A stretch of 64,000 nt of DNA from Evansella alkalicola (GCF_019042735.1 NZ_JAHQCR010000053.1:60741-124740); one strand, 5' to 3'. Counted from the first letter of the stretch, positions 46,182 through 54,952 are shown. Program-made: numbers and translations. The notes: generated from the letters alone by a model not told the origin.

Positions 46182-48749
46182 ATGCACATTATTCTTTCCC
46201 ATACGAATCTTGATTATGATGGATTAGCTTCCATGATAGCCGCAAAGAAGCTATATCCACAGGCTGAGATCGTATTCCCTTCTAAAATTAGTCCAGAAGT
46301 GGAACACTTTTTGGCCATATATAAAGATACTTTTCCATATAAACGACCAAAGGAGATTACTTGGGAACATGTTTCAAGAATCATATTAGTAGATACAAAT
46401 GTTTTCTCTCGAATTGGAGAAATGAAAAAGCATATTCAAAAGGACATTAAGTTTATTGTCTACGATCACCACCCAATCACACCTCAGACTGTCCCTTATA
46501 TTGATGGCATTATATCACCAATTGGTGCCACTGCCACACTAATGATAGAGCAATTGAAAGAGAAAGAAATAAAAATTTCTCCTTTCGAAGCTACCGTTTT
46601 TGCTCTAGGAATATACTCAGACACAGGCTCATTTACATATAAACAGACAACCTCACGAGATTTATCCGCAGCTGCTTGGTGCATTGAAAATGGGGCAAAT
46701 TTAACTGTCGTTGGACAATATAGAGACATACCATTAAAGAGCGATGCACAGAATTTATTCCAGCAACTGCAGGAAAACAATGAAATTCACACAATAGATG
46801 GAGTGGACATCGTAATTGCGACTTACGAACAAGAAGGCTATACAGGCCACTTATCCGTTATATCAAGAAAACTTCTAGAATTATCTGGAGCTGATGCTGT
46901 TTTTTCTATTGTTAGGATGGGAGAAAAAGTATTCATCACCGCACGGGCATCATCAGAAAGAGCTAATGTCCTTAGCATCATTCAGCAACTAGGTGGTGGT
47001 GGCCATTCTAAAGCTGCTTCAGCAATGAGGAAAAATAACATGAAGGAAATCGTGGAATTTGTTACAGATAAACTGCCAGAAATGGTCACTCCATCTATTA
47101 CAGCAGCATTTATTATGTCTAGTCCTGTTCGAGTTGTGGCTCCAGACACGACAATTGAGATCGCCTCGAAAATGTTATATCGCTATGGGCACACAGGATT
47201 CCCAGTAATTGAAAATGACAAATTAGTAGGGATCATTTCTAGAAGAGATGTGGACAAGGCCCTACACCACGGACTAGGACATGCACCAGTAAAAGGGTAT
47301 ATGAGTCGTCACCCTATTTATATCGGTCCTGATGAAAGCCTAGATGACATTCAAGAAAGAATGATCAAAGAACAAATTGGTCGTTTACCTGTCATAGAAA
47401 ATGATAAATTGATTGGGATTGTCTCAAGAACCGATGTGATTTCCGCGATGCATGGCACTTATCATAGGCAAGGCAATTTTACAAGAGCGTCCGTACCGTT
47501 AAAAAGACAGTTATCGGATCAAATGAAGAAGCAGCTTTCTGGCATAGCTTTTGAACTCCTCTACTCTATCGGTAAAGAGGCTGATACTCTCGGAATGAGA
47601 GCATATTTAATAGGAGGAATGGTACGTGACCTGCTGATGAACCGGAAGAACGAAGATATGGATATTGTAATTGAGGGTGATGGCATTTTACTTGCGGAGC
47701 ATTTACTTGAAAAACACGGAGGTCAAATAAGAAGTCATGAAGAATTTCGCACTGCGACATGGAAACACCCATCAGGATTTAAAATTGATCTAACAAGCGC
47801 TCGAACGGAATACTATGATTTTCCTGCTGCCCTTCCTAAAGTCGAATTATCAACAATCAAGGAAGATTTATATAGACGTGACTTTACCATTAATGCAATG
47901 GGGATTTGCCTTCATCAAGAAGAATTTGGTGATCTAATAGACTATTTTTATGGATATGAGGATTTAACTCATCAAAGGATCAAAGTTTTATATAATTTAA
48001 GCTTTGTGGAAGACCCAACTCGAATTTTGCGTGGACTCCGTTTTGAAAACAGATTTAACTTTCAAATGGACGAACAAACAGAAGCGCTCGCAAAGGAATC
48101 TGCAAATAATCTACTTTCTGTCTCCAAGCAAAGGATTTCAAGTGAGTTATGGAGACTGTTATTCGAAGAGAACCCTGTCCTTGGCATGAACCGTTTGGAA
48201 TCCCTTGGACTCATGCCCTTTTTATTAAAAAAACGCGTAGACTCTGAAACTGCACAAAAAAGATATACAAGATTACATCACTCTATCTTATCATTAACGA
48301 AACAAGGGATATATCCAGATCGTTCTATTTGGATCTCTTATTTGTTATCCTATATCCCTATCGAGGAACCTGATTGGTCTGAGGTAGAGAGTTATTGCTT
48401 GTCAAAGCAAGAAATTAAGCTATTAGGGGATATACATCAAATAATCCATGAGAAGCCCTTATCCAAAATTTCTCCTTCTCAATCGTTAGGTGATATCCAT
48501 GAACAATATTCAGATATAGAGTTAGGAGCATTACTCACATATTCTTCTTTTTGCGTCTCCTCTGATTTTGATGTGATTGAGTATTTACATGCTAGAGAAA
48601 GGCTTGTTAGGAAAGTAAATGGGGGGGACCTAAAAAAAGTTGGTCTGAAACCTGGACCTCATTTTCGCCACTTATTACTTGAAGCAGAAAAAATTCAGCT
48701 AAACTATCCTGAGTACACAAAGGAAGATATCCTTGCAAAAATTTTATAA
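46182..48749 (+). CDS. DHH-CBS-tRNA nucleotidyltransferase fusion protein
   Basis: An 855-residue multidomain protein. Residues 1-300 form a DHH phosphoesterase with NLDYDG, VDTN, DHH at 95-97 and the DHHA1 glycine motif GGGGHSKAAS near 267-276. Residues about 305-430 are two CBS domains (TGFPVIENDKLVGI and GRLPVIENDKLIGI). From about 450 a class II nucleotidyltransferase core follows, with YLIGGMVRDLLM and the metal aspartates in EDMDIVIEG, then the RNA-binding helical part FVEDPTRILRGLRFENRF. Comparable fusions occur in some Bacillaceae, Clostridia and Aquifex-like bacteria as CC- or A-adding enzymes. Whether this one adds CC, A, CCA or poly(A) cannot be read from sequence. CBS domains suggest adenine-nucleotide sensing. 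Confidence 0.9.
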   Translation: MHIILSHTNLDYDGLASMIAAKKLYPQAEIVFPSKISPEVEHFLAIYKDTFPYKRPKEITWEHVSRIILVDTNVFSRIGEMKKHIQKDIKFIVYDHHPITPQTVPYIDGIISPIGATATLMIEQLKEKEIKISPFEATVFALGIYSDTGSFTYKQTTSRDLSAAAWCIENGANLTVVGQYRDIPLKSDAQNLFQQLQENNEIHTIDGVDIVIATYEQEGYTGHLSVISRKLLELSGADAVFSIVRMGEKVFITARASSERANVLSIIQQLGGGGHSKAASAMRKNNMKEIVEFVTDKLPEMVTPSITAAFIMSSPVRVVAPDTTIEIASKMLYRYGHTGFPVIENDKLVGIISRRDVDKALHHGLGHAPVKGYMSRHPIYIGPDESLDDIQERMIKEQIGRLPVIENDKLIGIVSRTDVISAMHGTYHRQGNFTRASVPLKRQLSDQMKKQLSGIAFELLYSIGKEADTLGMRAYLIGGMVRDLLMNRKNEDMDIVIEGDGILLAEHLLEKHGGQIRSHEEFRTATWKHPSGFKIDLTSARTEYYDFPAALPKVELSTIKEDLYRRDFTINAMGICLHQEEFGDLIDYFYGYEDLTHQRIKVLYNLSFVEDPTRILRGLRFENRFNFQMDEQTEALAKESANNLLSVSKQRISSELWRLLFEENPVLGMNRLESLGLMPFLLKKRVDSETAQKRYTRLHHSILSLTKQGIYPDRSIWISYLLSYIPIEEPDWSEVESYCLSKQEIKLLGDIHQIIHEKPLSKISPSQSLGDIHEQYSDIELGALLTYSSFCVSSDFDVIEYLHARERLVRKVNGGDLKKVGLKPGPHFRHLLLEAEKIQLNYPEYTKEDILAKIL

Positions 48750-48776
48750 TTTATCTCTAATCCTTTTCTTTTTATA

Positions 48777-48807
48777 AACTTCTGGTCACTATTCGATCAG
48801 GAGTTTT
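48777..48807 (+). terminator. Terminator of the fusion gene
   Basis: AAACTTCTG pairs with CAGGAGTTT (one G-T pair), followed by TCTTTTTT. Confidence 0.7.
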
Positions 48808-48835
48808 CTTTTTTGTGCGATATAGTTTAAATTTT

Positions 48836-48864
48836 TTGACAATTGGACCATTTTCAACTAAGAT
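48836..48864 (+). promoter_or_regulatory. Sigma-A promoter of the TetR gene
   Basis: TTGACA is followed after 17 bases by TAAGAT, 80 bases before the start codon. Confidence 0.65.
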
Positions 48865-48945
48865 GACTGTGAAAACGATTTGAGCAAGCTTTTGATAGAA
48901 TAACTCTTCTCGACTATTAATGCCAAAAAAGGGAGGCTACACTTC

Positions 48946-49599
48946 ATGGCTATCATAGAAAAACAGGAATATGACATAACAACAGTTATCCAAAGTGATA
49001 ATGATCTTAATGAGAAGCAAAAGAATATTTTATTGGCATGTATTGATGTCATGGCAATAAATGGGTACAATTCTAGCCGAACAAGTGAGATTGCGAAGCT
49101 TGCAGGGGTATCAGAGGGGACTCTCTTTCGTTATTATCCAACTAAAAAGGAATTGCTCTTAGCTTTATTACCACAATTAATCGTGTCGTTCTTTAAACCC
49201 ATTATTGAAGATATGTTCGCCAAAGCAAAAGACAGCCATAAGGAATCATTAAAAAACGAAATAAAAAGACATTACCTTCATAGATTAGACTTAATTGACA
49301 AAAATGAGAAAATACTTAAAATTATTGTGCTGGAATCCATTTATCATCAAGAATTACAGAAGTCAATTCAAAAGCTAATGGACGAGACTATCTTTCCGTC
49401 CCTTGATTTATTAATCCAAAAGCAACAGGAAAGTAACAATTTACGCAAGGTGGAAACTCGTACCATTAGTAGAACATTAGTTAGTCAACTTTTTGGCTAT
49501 TACTTTCTCTCAAAATACTTCCCTTATATATATCCAAGGGATGATGAACATGAAATTGATAAATTAATAGATATCATTTTACATGGAATAAAGAAATAA
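48946..49599 (+). CDS. TetR/AcrR family transcriptional regulator
   Basis: A 217-residue regulator. The N-terminal helix-turn-helix is at about residues 28-72 (ILLACIDVMAINGYNSSRTS, then AKLAGVSEGTLFRYYPTKKELL). The all-helical C-terminal ligand domain is not recognisable to a ligand. GGGAGG lies nine bases before the ATG. No transporter or enzyme lies beside it on the same strand, so the target is not evident. It may control the neighbouring HD-GYP gene or distant genes. Confidence 0.88.
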   Translation: MAIIEKQEYDITTVIQSDNDLNEKQKNILLACIDVMAINGYNSSRTSEIAKLAGVSEGTLFRYYPTKKELLLALLPQLIVSFFKPIIEDMFAKAKDSHKESLKNEIKRHYLHRLDLIDKNEKILKIIVLESIYHQELQKSIQKLMDETIFPSLDLLIQKQQESNNLRKVETRTISRTLVSQLFGYYFLSKYFPYIYPRDDEHEIDKLIDIILHGIKK

Positions 49600-49692
49600 A
49601 GGCTAGGATTATAGGTTTTTGTTTCATCATTCGTTTTTCCGATTAATCACCTTTATTTTTCATAGCCTTTAATTTCCTTTTTCCTAAACAAT

Positions 49693-50751
49693 CTAAGGCA
49701 TGACATCTAAGATGGAAAGAGATCTCTCTATTCTTAAATCTAGATATTCCCCATCTATTATGATTAAGGGACGACTTAATTCTTCATAGTGTAACTTAAT
49801 GATTGTCCCCCTCCGCCCATCACTTAAAGTAATTTCATTTCCAACATATCCTTCTACGATATGATGGACAAACGGGAATACGATGTTTCCATTTAACTTC
49901 CCTCGATACACATCGTTGACAAGTTCTTCTATTGCATGAAAAGGAGGATACTTTTCTCTGTATACTCGATCAGATGTTATTGCGTCATACGCATCAGCAA
50001 CAGAAATAATTTGAGCTACCATTGGTATGGCATCACCTTCTAGTCCAAATGGATAACCTGAACCATCTAACCTCTCATGATGATAAAGTGCTGCTACTTG
50101 AATAACAGTGTCAGCACCATCCATTTGTTCAATAATCTCCTTCCCGTATATCGTGTGCTTCTTTACTTCTTCAAATTCTTCATCTGTTAACGGACCTTCT
50201 TTTTGTATGATTTTATTTGATATTTTCATTTTACCAATATCATGGAAGAAACCAATTTTCCCTAGCTCGATGGTCGTTTCTATTGGATAGTTTAATATTC
50301 TACCAATTGTTGCTGATAGTAACCCTACGTTGATGGAATGCCTATACGTATATTCATCAAAACCTTTAATATGATAAAGCTCCAAAAAGATAGATGAACC
50401 CTTTATCACTTTTTCCAATAGGGGGGAGTATTCTTTCATAAAATGTTGAAGACTTGGTACCTCGTTAGAGATTGATTGTTGAAATAGTTGTTTTATACTC
50501 GTAATATTTGCAGAGTACAGTTGCGAAAGCTCTTCCTTTTTCCTGAAAATATTACTAATTTGTAAGTCTAATGGTGGAGTTTGGTCAAGTATGGGAACAA
50601 ACTTAACTTGATGGTTTTTGATGATTTGTAAGTGCCATGTTGTTAAGGTCATCCCTTTTCGAAGCAAGAAATGTCCTGAATCAGATACTACATCATCACC
50701 TAATACTTTCCCTACAAGATTTTCTTCTGGTTCCATTAAAATATACGACAT
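49693..50751 (-). CDS. HD-GYP domain protein (probable cyclic di-GMP phosphodiesterase)
   Basis: A protein of about 352 residues with an HD-GYP domain in its middle. The metal motif is FFHDIGKMKI and the signature HHERLDGSGYP is intact, so hydrolysis of cyclic di-GMP is plausible. The N-terminal part (about 1-120) is a short sensor-like region also seen in other Bacillus HD-GYP proteins. The C-terminus (VEGYVGNEITLSDGRRGTII) resembles a small beta domain. The frame extends to a TTG at 50790; the ATG at 50749-50751 is chosen on the family-like start MSYILMEPEENL, though its ribosome-binding site is weak. Confidence 0.85.
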   Translation of the reverse strand: MSYILMEPEENLVGKVLGDDVVSDSGHFLLRKGMTLTTWHLQIIKNHQVKFVPILDQTPPLDLQISNIFRKKEELSQLYSANITSIKQLFQQSISNEVPSLQHFMKEYSPLLEKVIKGSSIFLELYHIKGFDEYTYRHSINVGLLSATIGRILNYPIETTIELGKIGFFHDIGKMKISNKIIQKEGPLTDEEFEEVKKHTIYGKEIIEQMDGADTVIQVAALYHHERLDGSGYPFGLEGDAIPMVAQIISVADAYDAITSDRVYREKYPPFHAIEELVNDVYRGKLNGNIVFPFVHHIVEGYVGNEITLSDGRRGTIIKLHYEELSRPLIIIDGEYLDLRIERSLSILDVMP

Positions 50752-50945
50752 TACACCTTCACCAACTTCCTCTGAAAATGAATACCACAAACACTATTTA
50801 CGTTCGATAATAATTATTATGTTAATTTATCTATTTCGACAAATTTATGGAAACTCCTACTTCCTTTTGTGTTTTTTGCGATTAAATGTTTATTATGATA
50901 AGTTTGTTTTGTACTAGTTTAATTTCACGAAAGGATGTTGATAAA

Positions 50946-51650
50946 ATGAGTGTACATATAGGTGCAAAAACTGGTGATATTGCTGAATCCATTCTTCTCC
51001 CTGGAGATCCACTACGAGCAAAATATATTGCTGAGAATTTTTTAGAGGATGTTACTTGCTACAATGAAGTGAGGGGAATGCTAGGCTATACAGGAACATT
51101 TGAAGGAAAGAGAATTTCAGTTCAAGGAACAGGAATGGGTGTACCTTCCATATCTATCTATGTTCATGAACTAATTAACAGCTATGGGGTTAAAAACTTA
51201 ATTCGAGTTGGGACTTGCGGTGCATTGAAAAAAGAAGTAAATGTACGAGATGTCATTATTGCCATGAGTGCTTCCACTGATTCAGGTGTCAATAGACGTT
51301 ATTTTAAACAGCTCGATTTTGCACCTACTGCTAATTTTGACCTCCTGAAAAAAGCATACGATGGAGCTCTAGAACAAGGTATGAATATCAATGTTGGGTC
51401 CGTTTATACAAGCGATGTCTTTTATAATGACGATAAGGACATTGTAAAGCTTTTAGCTGATCATCAAGTCCTTGCCGTTGAAATGGAAACTTCAGCCCTA
51501 TATACTATTGCTTCTCGATTTGGAGTAAATGCCCTTTCTGTTTTAACTGTGAGCGATCACTTAATAACAGGAGAAGAGACGTCCTCTCAAGAACGTCAAG
51601 AAACTTTTAATGATATGGTTAAAGTAGCACTACGAGCAGCAGTTTCATAA
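50946..51650 (+). CDS. deoD: Purine-nucleoside phosphorylase DeoD
   Basis: DeoD splits purine (deoxy)nucleosides with phosphate. The 234-residue protein of the hexameric type has the substrate sites LPGDPLRAKYIAE and VRGMLGYTGTF, the phosphate and base site VEMETSALY, and the catalytic Asp in VSDHL. The frame reaches back to 50886, but ATG at 50946 with AAAGGATG is the family start. It stands alone and ends at a strong terminator. Confidence 0.96.
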   Translation: MSVHIGAKTGDIAESILLPGDPLRAKYIAENFLEDVTCYNEVRGMLGYTGTFEGKRISVQGTGMGVPSISIYVHELINSYGVKNLIRVGTCGALKKEVNVRDVIIAMSASTDSGVNRRYFKQLDFAPTANFDLLKKAYDGALEQGMNINVGSVYTSDVFYNDDKDIVKLLADHQVLAVEMETSALYTIASRFGVNALSVLTVSDHLITGEETSSQERQETFNDMVKVALRAAVS

Positions 51651-51651
51651 A

Positions 51652-51742
51652 AAAGCTGGGACAAAAGTGTTTTAACATATGAGAAACCGAACAATTCGCT
51701 TCGGTTTCTGTTAATCACTTTAGTTTGTCCCAGTCTTTTTTA
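51652..51742. terminator. Large two-hairpin terminator between deoD and lplJ
   Basis: An outer stem AAGCTGGGACAAA/TTTGTCCCAG-type encloses an inner hairpin GAAACCGAA/TTCGGTTTC; TCTTTTTT follows. It serves the convergent genes. Outer arms of this type recur as terminators in many Bacillaceae. Confidence 0.8.
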
Positions 51743-51751
51743 TCTTTTTAC

Positions 51752-52738
51752 CTAGTAGATCAATTCAAAGAATCCTTCCTTTGGAATTCTTCCAAAATAA
51801 TAAACCGTATCCATATCCTTTAACGCTTCTTCAATAGCAGCTTTTTCATAGTTTACATTTATAAGTTTTTCCTCAACATCTATTACTTCTCCTACGCCAA
51901 AAAAGTCACCAAATATTTTGCAGTTTGTGATTTTCCCTTTTGCAACATTGATACGAATATCGATAGTTCCAGCATCAAACCGCTTGGAGCGTTGTATATC
52001 AAATTTAGGTGATTTACCGTAGTTCCAGTCCCAATTCCCATAGCGTTTTTTAGATATTTCTTTAATTCCCTTCCAATCTTCCTCTGTCAGCTGATACTTC
52101 TGAACTTGATCCCCATGAAAGATGAACTTCAATAATAGTTCCTTGAACTCATTCATCGTGAGCTTCTTTTCAAGGAAATCATTAATATTTGCCACCCTAC
52201 TTCTAATGGATTTAATTCCTTTTGAGCGGATTTTTTCATCTTTTACCTTTAACGCATCCACCACGTGTTCAATTTCTGAGTCTAACAGTAAGGTTCCATG
52301 GCTAAACATTCGTCCTTTTGTGGTATATTGGGCATTACCTGATATCTTCTTTTCCCCTACTTGAATGTCATTTCTTCCACTTAACTGTGCCTCAACACCT
52401 ATTTTATGTAGGGCATCAACAACAGGCTGTGTGAACTTTTGAAAATTTGAAAAGCTTTCCCCGTCATCTTTCGTAATAAAACTAAAATTTAAATTACCTA
52501 GGTCATGATACACTGCACCACCACCTGATAATCTCCTTACTACATGAATTCCCTTCTCTTCTACATAATCTTTATTGATTTCCTCAATTGTATTTTGATT
52601 CTTTCCGATTATAATGGACGGTTCATTCACATAAAATAGCAAATATGTATTATCAGGATTCAAATATTTTAGTGCATATTCCTCTATTGCCAAATTGATT
52701 CTTGGATCTGTTATATTTTCATTATCGATAAAAAGCAT
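51752..52738 (-). CDS. lplJ: Lipoate--protein ligase LplJ
   Basis: LplJ attaches free lipoate to the E2 subunits and GcvH, using ATP. The 328-residue protein has the lipoate-binding motif RRLSGGGAVYHD and the lysine motif GEKKISGNAQ, followed by the accessory C-terminal domain. It aligns throughout with B. subtilis LplJ. An in-frame GTG two codons earlier lies too near GAGGAG, so ATG at 52736-52738 is used. Confidence 0.95.
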   Translation of the reverse strand: MLFIDNENITDPRINLAIEEYALKYLNPDNTYLLFYVNEPSIIIGKNQNTIEEINKDYVEEKGIHVVRRLSGGGAVYHDLGNLNFSFITKDDGESFSNFQKFTQPVVDALHKIGVEAQLSGRNDIQVGEKKISGNAQYTTKGRMFSHGTLLLDSEIEHVVDALKVKDEKIRSKGIKSIRSRVANINDFLEKKLTMNEFKELLLKFIFHGDQVQKYQLTEEDWKGIKEISKKRYGNWDWNYGKSPKFDIQRSKRFDAGTIDIRINVAKGKITNCKIFGDFFGVGEVIDVEEKLINVNYEKAAIEEALKDMDTVYYFGRIPKEGFFELIY

Positions 52739-52895
52739 GTCCACAACTCCTCTAAAACTTGTATTAAGATCAGTGTATCACATTCTTTCTTGTGTATTAA
52801 AGGTTATGAGTAGCCATTGCATTAACATTAATAAGAATTATTGGTCACCATTATGAAACATAAGAAAAAGAGGAGGGTTGCCCCCTCTTCACCGA

Positions 52896-53612
52896 TTACT
52901 CTGTCCTGTATGCGCCCTTTTGATGCCGATAAAATTCATGAAACAACTTCATCAATGCCCGTTTTTCTATTCTAGATACATAACTTCGGGAAATACCTAA
53001 TTCCTTTGCGATTTCCCTTTGTGTTCTTTCCTTTTTCATATCAAGACCAAAACGCCCAACAACTACTTCTTTTTCACGTTCATCTAACACGTGTATATAT
53101 TGATAAATCTGTTTTTTCTCCATATTCAGCTGTATTGTATCCACAACATCATCTGTTTCCGCCTGAAGAACATCAATAAGACTAATTTCATTTCCTTCCT
53201 TATCCTGACCAATTGGATCATGTAAGGAAACATCTTTTCTCACTTTTTTCAGGGCACGTAAATGCATAAGTATTTCATTTTCTATACACCTAGCTGCATA
53301 TGTTGCCAGCTTCGTCCCCTTCCCTGGTGAATAGCTCTCAATTGCCTTGATTAACCCAATGGTACCGATAGAAATGAGATCCTCATTTTCTTCCCGAGTA
53401 TTCTCAAATTTCTTGACGATATGTGCCACGAGTCTAAGGTTATGTTCGATGAGTAAATTTCTTGCTTCTTCGTCCCCTTCATTCATCTTTTTAATATACT
53501 CTTGTTCTTCTTTTGGCTTTAGCGGTTGTGGAAACGCGTTGTTCTTTACAAACGATACAAACACAAATAATTCTTTAACAAAATGGGCGATCCCTGCAAT
53601 GATACTGGACAT
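52896..53612 (-). CDS. sigK: RNA polymerase sigma-K factor (uninterrupted)
   Basis: Sigma-K is the late mother-cell sporulation sigma factor. The 238-residue protein is made as pro-sigma-K: the first about 20 residues (SSIIAGIAHFVKELFVFVSF) form the hydrophobic pro-sequence removed by SpoIVFB, followed by VKNNAFPQPL. Region 2 contains LIEHNLRLVAHIVKKFENT and GTKLATYAARCIENEI. Region 4 contains the helix-turn-helix TQREIAKELGISRSYVSRIEKRA. The reading frame is complete, so no skin-like element interrupts it here. The ATG chosen has GGAGGTG seven bases upstream. Confidence 0.97.
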   Translation of the reverse strand: MSSIIAGIAHFVKELFVFVSFVKNNAFPQPLKPKEEQEYIKKMNEGDEEARNLLIEHNLRLVAHIVKKFENTREENEDLISIGTIGLIKAIESYSPGKGTKLATYAARCIENEILMHLRALKKVRKDVSLHDPIGQDKEGNEISLIDVLQAETDDVVDTIQLNMEKKQIYQYIHVLDEREKEVVVGRFGLDMKKERTQREIAKELGISRSYVSRIEKRALMKLFHEFYRHQKGAYRTE

Positions 53613-53754
53613 GCACATACACCTCCGATTTGGGCATCGTACCTCATCTATATGCAGCCCAGAGATTGTCTGTGCCTGTCTACTTCAATCAAATATCAAT
53701 ATTTTCTTAATGTCCAATTTATAGTTTTACATGGTTAATTTGAGGGTAAATTAT

Positions 53755-53875
53755 TAAGTTTCACTTCAGGAGGAAGCTTTCCACCGGCCATGCACAAAGG
53801 TGTCCACGGAAAGCAAGTTGCCTGCAGCAAATATTACATCATGTCTATTTTCACGGTAGCCATAAATAAAACAAG
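53755..53875. repeat. Dispersed Bacillaceae intergenic repeat (copy 3)
   Basis: GCTTTCC and GGAAAGC pair around GTCCAC-containing sequence. The tail GCCTGCAGCAAATATTACATC, then GTCTATTTTCACGGTAGC matches the tail of the copy near 30250 with a few changes. No gene is visible in 53613-53923 besides this element. Confidence 0.65.
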
Positions 53876-53923
53876 CCTGTGCTATAATAGATATAATAAA
53901 TTTGACTAAGCGGTGATGTAGAA

Positions 53924-54535
53924 GTGTTGGAGCTTACTGGAGAACGGATCATTCCTGAAAAAATGGACCCTATGAATGGTATGTTGTTGGAGCATATAGC
54001 GAGATATTACTTTGCCCAACCATATATTACAGGGCGAGTATTAGATATTGCATGTGGATCTGGTTACGGTACTAAAATGCTTGCAAAAACATGCAAAAAG
54101 AAAATCAGTGAAATCATTGGAGTAGACATAGCTGAAGAAGCAATTCACTATGCTCAAAAAAAATATTATCATCCACTCCTCACATTTAAAGTTGGAGATG
54201 TTACAAATGCAAACTTGAGAAATGAATTAAATACATTTGATACAATTGTAAGCTTTGAAACAATTGAACACGTGGAAGACGATAAGTTTTTTATGGAACA
54301 GATGATGTCTCTTTTAAATCCTGGTGGAACTTTAATATTATCTACCCCTTTTGGTCAAGGGAGAGGTAAGCCAACTAAAGAACCTTTTCATATTCATCAA
54401 CTCACTGTTGAAGAGTTTAAAGGGTTATTTAACAATTATTCCTCTGTAGACTTCTATTTTCAAAGGGGAGTCATGTTTGAACCCCCACAGGAAGGCCAGC
54501 ATTACCCCCTAGGCATTGCTGTTGCAAAAAAGTAG
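53924..54535 (+). CDS. Class I SAM-dependent methyltransferase
   Basis: A 203-residue methyltransferase with motif I VLDIACGSGYGTKML near residues 40-54, acidic motif II IIGVDIAEEAI, and post-motifs FDTIVSFETIEHV and LLNPGGTLILSTP. The N-terminus ELTGERIIPE is typical of a small-molecule or surface-polymer methyltransferase subgroup in Bacilli. The substrate is unknown. It starts with GTG at 53924; the ribosome-binding site is poor and the next codon, TTG, is an alternative. It stands alone between repeat copy 3 and a terminator. Confidence 0.82.
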   Translation: MLELTGERIIPEKMDPMNGMLLEHIARYYFAQPYITGRVLDIACGSGYGTKMLAKTCKKKISEIIGVDIAEEAIHYAQKKYYHPLLTFKVGDVTNANLRNELNTFDTIVSFETIEHVEDDKFFMEQMMSLLNPGGTLILSTPFGQGRGKPTKEPFHIHQLTVEEFKGLFNNYSSVDFYFQRGVMFEPPQEGQHYPLGIAVAKK

Positions 54536-54547
54536 ATTTATGGGAAT

Positions 54548-54591
54548 AAAAACTGCCCCAATGATCTAACTAGACCATTAGGGCAGTTTTT
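54548..54591. terminator. Bidirectional terminator
   Basis: AAAACTGCCC and GGGCAGTTTT enclose further AATG/CATT and TCT/AGA pairs around a small loop, between the methyltransferase gene and the HesB-like gene. Confidence 0.85.
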
Positions 54592-54626
54592 GCGACCGAT
54601 GAGCAAGGCGCTTGCGCTTTTCTTAA

Positions 54627-54914
54627 TTAACAGCAATCTGACTCATTTCCAGTTATCGTCAAGCCTTTCCCTTCAGGCGTTTCCTTCAGTTCAAGGGTTA
54701 ACTCGGCTGTGTGCTTATGAATCATCGGATCAAATCCTACAGTAATACCATTAATTTCTTCTACAATTTCTTCTTCTGTTATCTCATCCAGAGATAATCC
54801 TAATTGTGGGCCACCTCAGCCCATTCCAGCCATAAAAACTTTAATTGTACTCACTTGATTTTCTTCCATCACTTCTTTAATAAATTCTTTTGCTTTATCT
54901 GTAATATTCATCAT
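54627..54914 (-). CDS. HesB/IscA-like probable selenoprotein (in-frame TGA)
   Basis: A 95-residue reading frame of the HesB-like selenoprotein family, split by one TGA (54816-54818, codon 33). The sequence before it ends VFMAGMG and after it continues GGPQLGLSLDE, so the TGA falls where relatives have the conserved cysteine or selenocysteine of the HesB fold. The frame continues without break to a CC ending (GNESDCC), also a family trait. A perfect 7-bp hairpin starts 18 nt after the TGA, with its loop 25 nt downstream, as in bacterial SECIS elements. HesB/IscA proteins carry iron or Fe-S clusters; this subfamily has no defined role. GAGGTG precedes two adjacent ATG codons (54914 or 54911). 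A promoter and operator-like dyad lie upstream. The alternatives are a pseudogene or a sequencing error. Confidence 0.85.
54779..54797 (-). promoter_or_regulatory. Candidate bacterial SECIS hairpin
   Basis: In the mRNA TTATCTC pairs perfectly with GAGATAA around the loop UGGAU. The loop begins 25 bases after the UGA and has a G at its second position, within the usual limits for bacterial SECIS (about 16-37 bases). The hairpin lies in the coding region, as required. Confidence 0.7.
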
Positions 54915-54924
54915 TGTCACCTCA

Positions 54925-54952
54925 ATATAGTACTAGCATGTTAGTACTATAT
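54925..54952. promoter_or_regulatory. Perfect operator-like inverted repeat
   Basis: ATATAGTACTA, six bases, TAGTACTATAT: a perfect 11-bp dyad, each half itself containing the palindrome TAGTACTA. It starts right after the minus-10 box and covers the predicted start site, ten bases before the first ATG of the HesB-like gene. This is the standard place for a repressor operator. Confidence 0.75.

Noticed and set aside
54627..54914. HesB-like gene as a nonsense pseudogene
   Set aside because: The only lesion is a TGA at the exact Sec position, the rest of the frame is intact and well conserved, a SECIS-like hairpin follows, and promoter and operator are perfect. Decay would be expected to leave other damage.
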